DNA of 64,000 nucleotides. Source: Actinotignum schaalii FB123-CNA-2 (GTDB lineage Bacteria > Actinomycetota > Actinomycetes > Actinomycetales > Actinomycetaceae). This document shows, in pieces, positions 59,354 through 64,000 of the stretch. Position 1 is the stretch's first letter, and each line of letters opens with the position of its first letter. Below the pieces are notes generated by a model, which saw nothing but the letters and a program-made list of their open reading frames with translations, had not been told where the DNA came from and did no database searches. The stretch lies in contig NZ_KE150262.1 in NCBI RefSeq assembly GCF_000411135.1, positions 498,770-562,769 on the forward strand, in the 5' to 3' direction. Both the position numbers and the translations under genes were made by a program.

Positions 59354-61960
59354 ATGAGGTCCCAGACTCACCGCGTCGTAGCTACCGCTCTCACCGCCGG
59401 GGTAGCCGTTGCACTTGTTCCGGCTGGCGCTGCGCAGGCCCAGCCGGTTTCCGGAGCGGGCGAGGTTCCTGTGGCCGATGCCGCGCGCCCCGCGCTGAGC
59501 GTGGAGGAAGCCGAACAGAACGTAGCCGCGGCGCAGGTTGAAGTCCAGAATCGCCAGGCGGAACTCGAGCGGGCTGCCAAGAAAAATTCCACCGCGCAAG
59601 ATGACCTCAAGAAGGCGGAAAAGGCCGCGGCTGCAGCTGCTACTGCCACCCAAGAAGCCGCAGATAAACTCAGCGCGGCTCAGAAAGAGCGCGATGCCGC
59701 GCAGCGCGCCGCTGATGAAGTGAAAGAAGCGGGTGAGGCAGCCAAGAATCAGTTGCAGGGAGCCAGCGCTCAGGCGCAGGATTCCACCGAGCGAGCGGCT
59801 GCCGCGAAAACCAAGCATGATGAAGCGTCCGCCGAGCTGGAGCGGGCAACGGAGAAACTCGGTGAGCAAAAGAAGCTGGCACAGCAGAAGGCCGCGGGTG
59901 TAGAAGCTGCCAGCCAGGCACTAACGCAGGCTGAGGAAGTTGAAGCTGCCGCCAAAGCGGATGAGAAGCGCCTGGAGCGGGAAGTCAAGGATCTCGCGGA
60001 TGCGGAAAAGGCCGCCCAAACGAAGCTTGACGAAGCGCGGGAGAAGCTGAGCAAGGCCGAAGCGGAGCGTGATGAGGCGCTCAAGAATGACAAGGCCAAG
60101 GTTGATACCGAAACCGGCGCGGTCAATAAGGCCAAGCAGCTCGCCGAGCAGAAGGCTGCGGAGCGGGATGCCAAGCAGCAAGAAGCGCAGCGTGTTGAGA
60201 AAGAACAGCAGGTTGCTGAGGCGAAGCTGCAGGATGCTCTGAAGGCTCATAAGGGCGCGAATGCCGCAGTTGAAAAAGCAAATCAGGACGAAGCACGACT
60301 CGCTGGGGAACTTGAGCAGCTAAAGAATGATCTCGACCAGAAGAAAGCGGCTGCAGAAAAGCTCAAGACTCCGATGGATAATGCCGAAAAGGCTCTCAAT
60401 GAGGCGAAAAATAAGGAAGCAGCTAAACGACAAGACATCAAGAAGGTTGAGCTGGCGCTTACAACCGCTCCGCCCCAGGCGAAGAAAACCTTGCAAGACC
60501 GTCTCGCAGAGCATCGAGCCGAGCTGAAAAAGCTGGAAGCTACGGTGGCTGAAAAGCAGAAGGGCTACACCGAGGCGAAGAACGCCTACGATGCCTTGGC
60601 TGCTCAGCGCGATGCCGCAATTAATACACACAAGGCAAAGGAGGCGGAGCATGATGCCTCCGTCGTCGAAAAGAATAATGCTGCGCAAAAACTGAATGAT
60701 GCCCAGCAAGCGACTACGGATCTCACCGCAGAAGTAAACCGCAAGAAGGCGGATGCTATCCAAGCTAAACTTGCCGTGCAGCAGGCGGGTACCGCGGCTG
60801 ACCAGGCTCACAAGGAGCTGCAAAAAGCGCAGCAGAAACTAACCGAGGCGAACGCTGCGCTGGAGAAAGCCAAGGCTGCCCAAGCAGAAAAGGTAACGGC
60901 TGCGCAGAGCACACATGATGCCGAGCGTGAGAAGCACGCCGAAGCGGCTAAGAAACTCGCGGATCTCAAGGGGCGGGTGGAGAAGCTGAAGCCGGGCTGG
61001 GCTGAAGCGGAAAAGAAGCTCGCCGCGGCGAAGTCAGACGTGAGCGCCGCGCGCGAGGCGGCTCTCCAGGCAACGAAGGATATGCGCGCCGCGGAGGTGA
61101 AGCTGGAAGCCGCGCGGGAAGCTGAGAAGGAAAGCGCTCGCAACCTGGATAATGCGAAGAAGGCTGCCGCGCAGCAGCAAGCTCAGCTAGAGCGCCTGAT
61201 TGCCGAAGCGCAGAAGTACGACGAGCGCGCGGAGCACCTGCAGCAGGCGGCCGAGGCGGCTCGGCTCGCCGCTGAAAAGACGGAGCAGGCCCGGGCCGCG
61301 CATGAGAAAGCCACTCAGGCGGTCACCGTGGCGCGCGAAGCAGCGCAGCAAGCACAGTCCGCGCAGGCCGAAGCGCAGAAAAAGCTCGGCGCGGCAACTG
61401 TCGCCTTGCATGCCGCCGAACAGCAACTCACCTTGGCCCGCCAGCAGACCCCGGCCCCGAAGCCTGATGCGCCCAAGCCGCCCGCCCCGAAACCGGACGC
61501 TCCGGGCGTGAAGCCGGCTCCGCAACCGGAACAACCGCACCAGCCTGATCAGCCGGGAACGAAGCCGGGCACGCCCGAGGTCAAGCCGGACGCCCCCAGT
61601 CCCAAGCCCGGGACGCCGGAAGTGAAGCCCGACCAGCCGGAGGTAAAACCGGACGTCACGCCGGAAGTGAAGCCGGAGACGAAACCCGATACCAAGCCGA
61701 GCACCCCGGCGCAGCCCGAATCTCCCACGGCTCCTACGGCTCCCACGGCGAAGCCCGCGGCGCCTCAGGCACAGCCGCAAGCTCCCGTCGCACCGGCTGT
61801 GCGCCCGGATATGTCCGCCCACGCCAAGGCTCCCGCGAAACCGGCCCTGGCCGCCTCCGGTAGCGAAGCTCTCGGTTCCATCGGCGCGGCCACCGTCTTG
61901 CTTCTTGCTGGCGGGGCGGTAGTCATGGGCCGTTCCCGTGCCCGGCACGCTGCGAAATAA
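59354..61960 (+). CDS. Giant coiled-coil surface protein with LAASG sorting signal
   Basis: 868 residues from the ATG at 59354 (after TGAAAGGATA). A signal peptide ending AAQAQP, then about 650 residues of almost uninterrupted Ala/Glu/Lys/Gln heptad coiled coil, a Pro/Lys/Asp-rich wall-spanning region (about 700-830), LAASG (832-836), a hydrophobic segment and RSRARHAAK. That is a sortase-type anchor; class E sortases accept LAxTG-like signals. It is probably a stalk-like adhesin on the cell surface. A perfect terminator follows, then a paralogue. Confidence 0.9.
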   Translation: MRSQTHRVVATALTAGVAVALVPAGAAQAQPVSGAGEVPVADAARPALSVEEAEQNVAAAQVEVQNRQAELERAAKKNSTAQDDLKKAEKAAAAAATATQEAADKLSAAQKERDAAQRAADEVKEAGEAAKNQLQGASAQAQDSTERAAAAKTKHDEASAELERATEKLGEQKKLAQQKAAGVEAASQALTQAEEVEAAAKADEKRLEREVKDLADAEKAAQTKLDEAREKLSKAEAERDEALKNDKAKVDTETGAVNKAKQLAEQKAAERDAKQQEAQRVEKEQQVAEAKLQDALKAHKGANAAVEKANQDEARLAGELEQLKNDLDQKKAAAEKLKTPMDNAEKALNEAKNKEAAKRQDIKKVELALTTAPPQAKKTLQDRLAEHRAELKKLEATVAEKQKGYTEAKNAYDALAAQRDAAINTHKAKEAEHDASVVEKNNAAQKLNDAQQATTDLTAEVNRKKADAIQAKLAVQQAGTAADQAHKELQKAQQKLTEANAALEKAKAAQAEKVTAAQSTHDAEREKHAEAAKKLADLKGRVEKLKPGWAEAEKKLAAAKSDVSAAREAALQATKDMRAAEVKLEAAREAEKESARNLDNAKKAAAQQQAQLERLIAEAQKYDERAEHLQQAAEAARLAAEKTEQARAAHEKATQAVTVAREAAQQAQSAQAEAQKKLGAATVALHAAEQQLTLARQQTPAPKPDAPKPPAPKPDAPGVKPAPQPEQPHQPDQPGTKPGTPEVKPDAPSPKPGTPEVKPDQPEVKPDVTPEVKPETKPDTKPSTPAQPESPTAPTAPTAKPAAPQAQPQAPVAPAVRPDMSAHAKAPAKPALAASGSEALGSIGAATVLLLAGGAVVMGRSRARHAAK

Positions 61961-61990
61961 CCGAAATAACACAGCGCTGCGCGCGGTCGA

Positions 61991-62032
61991 AGGAGCGCTG
62001 CCCCGCAATGGCAGACACGGGGCAGCGCTCCT
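61991..62032 (+). terminator. Terminator hairpin after first coiled-coil gene
   Basis: AGGAGCGCTGCCCCG (61991-62005) pairs perfectly with CGGGGCAGCGCTCCT (62018-62032), 15 bp, with a 12-base loop. The conserved block of the next promoter starts directly after it. Confidence 0.85.
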
Positions 62033-62154
62033 GAGAAAATCCCAGTTAATTCCGAGACGAATCTGGAATTTCTCGCATTAGCTTATATCCATCAAGTCCT
62101 GGAGCTGACAAAACGTCAGTCCCGCCCAGATGCATATTCCCCGAAAGGACAATC

Positions 62155-64000
62155 ATGAGGACCCACACTCACCGCGCCCTCGCCGCCGCCCTCACCGCTG
62201 GGGTCGCCGTTGCGCTGCTACCGGCCGGTGCCGCCGTGGCGCAGCCCGTACAGAATAACGACGACGCCCGCGCGGCTACCGCCGCGCGACCCGCACCTAG
62301 CCTTGCCGAAGCGGAAAAGAATGTGGCAGTCGCCCAAGAAACCGTGTCGGCGCGCCAGGCTGATGTGGATCGACTTACCGCAACCGCAGCTGAAGCGAAA
62401 GCAAAGGCCGCCGAAGCGGAATCTGCGGCTAAGAAAACTCAAGCTGGGGTAACGCAGAGCGAAAAGCAACTTGCAGATGCCACGAAAGAAGCGGAAGCTG
62501 CGCAGAAAGCAGCGGACACGGTCAGTGAGGCGGGGAAGGCAGCGAAGGGTCAGCTCCCGCAGGCTGCTGAGCAAGCCCGGAATTCCGCAGACCAAGCGGC
62601 CGCCGCCCAGATTGCCCACGAGAAAGCGGACGCGAGTGCGCGGAGAGCCACGGACGATGTCACCGCAAAAGAAGCCGAGCTTAAGGAAAAGGTAGCTGCC
62701 GTGCAGGCTGCAACCACTGAAGTAACGAAGGCCCGTGAGGTTGATGCCGCTGCCCAGGCGGATAAGGCCCGGCTTGGCGAGGAAGTTAAGCAGCTTGAGC
62801 AGCAGGAGGCCGCCGCGCGGAAAGCTTTGACGCAGGCTGAAGCAGAGCTGGAAAAGGCGAGCGCCCAGCGCGATGAGGTCATCAAGACAGAAATGGCGAA
62901 GGTCCGCAAAGAATCGGATGCGGTGCGGGCTGCCCAGGCTGAGTACAAAGCGAAGGCCGAGGCTAAAGAGGCTGCTGCCACCGCTGCCGGTAAGGCGCAG
63001 GATGCCGAGGTGACCGCTACCGAAGCGGATGAAGCAGCAAAGGAATCTTTAACCAAGGCTAATGCTGCTAAAGCGGATGCTGAGCGTGTGGCTGCGGAGT
63101 CGGAAGCGGAGATCAAAAAGCTCGAGCAGTCGGAGGCTCCACTCGCGGAGCAAGTGACTGCGAAAGAAAAGGCCAAGAAAGAGGCAGAGAGCGCGTACGA
63201 GGACGCGAAAAAACTCGAGAAAATGAAGCGTGAACAGCTCGAAAATCTCGAGAAAATTAACCCTGCTGATGACGTGAAGGATTTGGTCGAGAAGCAGAGG
63301 AAAATCGTTGCGGAGGCCGAGCAAGTCACCGCGCAAAAGCAGCAGAGTCTCCAGGAAGCTAAGTTGGCGCATGAAGAGGCTGTAGAGAACCTGACAACGG
63401 CGCGTGAAAACATAAAACTGAAAAAAGCGGTGCATGAGAAGGCTGTGACCGCGAAGGAAGAAGCCGCTCAGAAAGTGCAGCAGGCGCAGGCCACTGTGGA
63501 GCAGCGAGCTATTGAACTCGAGGCTGCCAAAGCTACGAACGCTGCTTTTGAGAAGAAAGCGCTGGAGGCAGCCGAGGAAGCCGGTAAAGCCCAAGAGGCA
63601 CTAACCGCTGCGGAAGCTAAATTGAACGAGGCCACGGCTGCCCAGAAACAGGCGCTTGAGCAAGCTGAATCTCCGGTACGTGAGGCGGAGGGTAAGCGCG
63701 ATGCGGCGAATAAGACAGCCGTGAGCGCTACGGAGAAGACGGGTGCGCTCAAGGAACGCGTCGCGGAGCTCGAACCCACCTGGAAGCAGGCTACTGAGAG
63801 GCTCGCGCAGGCGGAAAAGGATATGACCGCTGCGCAGACCGCCGCGGATGCCGCCAAGGAGGCGGCGGCTCAGGCGAAGGCTGCTGCGGATAAGGCTCGT
63901 CAGGCAGCCGCGGAAGCGGTGCGTACCCTCGATACTGCACGTGCGACTGCTGCCCAGAAGCAAGCCGAATTGACTCGACTCGCCGATGCGTCGAATACCT
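62155..64000 (+). CDS. Second giant coiled-coil surface protein (partial, runs off window)
   Basis: The frame is open from the ATG at 62155 to the window end, at least 615 residues. The signal peptide is near-identical to the previous protein (MRTHTHRALAAALTAGVAVA against MRSQTHRVVATALTAGVAVA), followed by the same type of Ala/Glu/Lys heptads. GAAAGGACAATC precedes the ATG. The C-terminal anchor is beyond the window. The pair, with shared promoter blocks, is a tandem duplication. Confidence 0.9.
   Translation, partial: MRTHTHRALAAALTAGVAVALLPAGAAVAQPVQNNDDARAATAARPAPSLAEAEKNVAVAQETVSARQADVDRLTATAAEAKAKAAEAESAAKKTQAGVTQSEKQLADATKEAEAAQKAADTVSEAGKAAKGQLPQAAEQARNSADQAAAAQIAHEKADASARRATDDVTAKEAELKEKVAAVQAATTEVTKAREVDAAAQADKARLGEEVKQLEQQEAAARKALTQAEAELEKASAQRDEVIKTEMAKVRKESDAVRAAQAEYKAKAEAKEAAATAAGKAQDAEVTATEADEAAKESLTKANAAKADAERVAAESEAEIKKLEQSEAPLAEQVTAKEKAKKEAESAYEDAKKLEKMKREQLENLEKINPADDVKDLVEKQRKIVAEAEQVTAQKQQSLQEAKLAHEEAVENLTTARENIKLKKAVHEKAVTAKEEAAQKVQQAQATVEQRAIELEAAKATNAAFEKKALEAAEEAGKAQEALTAAEAKLNEATAAQKQALEQAESPVREAEGKRDAANKTAVSATEKTGALKERVAELEPTWKQATERLAQAEKDMTAAQTAADAAKEAAAQAKAAADKARQAAAEAVRTLDTARATAAQKQAELTRLADASNT

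Overview
The window reads as a high-GC actinobacterial chromosome, most likely family Actinomycetaceae (Actinobaculum/Actinotignum/Trueperella-like; genus not certain). The evidence is gene order and family content, not a database search. gyrB-gyrA is followed by a DUF3566 membrane protein and tRNA-Ile/tRNA-Ala. A second conserved near-origin block holds fhaA-fhaB-pstP-rodA-pbpA-pknB beside tRNA-Leu, plus crgA, a class E sortase, a rhomboid protease and a cyclophilin.

Layout. 1-4.6 kb: gyrB tail, gyrA, DUF3566, a YczE/YitT-like membrane protein, tRNA-Ile, a tiny DLW-39-like protein and tRNA-Ala. 4.6-5.7 kb: a gene graveyard with hairpin repeats, a hairpin-plus-Shine-Dalgarno module, an antitoxin remnant and a five-copy 23-bp iteron-like array. 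5.7-10.7 kb: a GntR-controlled nucleoside/deoxyribose operon (sugar kinase, deoC, nucleoside hydrolase, MFS). 10.9-12.3 kb: a second MFS. 12.3-18.8 kb: a complete L-rhamnose operon (rhaM, transporter, rhaI, rhaB, rhaD) with its LacI-type regulator and a clear promoter/operator. 19-24.7 kb: an exported orphan protein, an F420-oxidoreductase-like protein, a VIT-family protein, an LLM flavoprotein, an LEA-like coiled-coil protein and cyclophilin. 24.8-26.5 kb: an AlbA_2 regulator gene bracketed by two 82-bp palindromic repeats. 26.6-32.9 kb: rhomboid, a secreted CAP/beta-propeller-repeat protein, pfkA, crgA, class E sortase and a small membrane protein. 33.4-41.8 kb: the cell-wall/kinase operon and tRNA-Leu. 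43.1-47.3 kb: an asymmetric ABC exporter pair and a permease relic. 47.3-51.5 kb: DsbA-like protein, macrodomain, RNase HI and a small-protein/HEPN pair. 52-56.2 kb: oligopeptidase B, and luxS coupled to an MTAN fused to DNA-binding-type repeats. 56.6-59 kb: two lipoproteins and two orphan antitoxin-like genes. 59.3-64 kb: two tandem giant coiled-coil surface proteins, the second cut by the window end.

How parts work together. The fhaA..pknB block couples FHA proteins, Ser/Thr kinase and phosphatase to the SEDS polymerase RodA and its transpeptidase. The class E sortase plausibly anchors the coiled-coil protein at 59.4 kb, which ends in an LAASG-type sorting signal. LuxS and MTAN are consecutive steps of S-adenosylhomocysteine recycling. 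The rhamnose and nucleoside clusters are self-contained catabolic units.

The most unusual signals are the AlbA_2 cassette with its palindromic repeats; a family of dispersed hairpins whose stem words co-vary; a 15-mer found five times exactly and in many near copies, largely in linkers and intergenic DNA; the small-protein/HEPN pair; and the MTAN-repeat fusion downstream of luxS.
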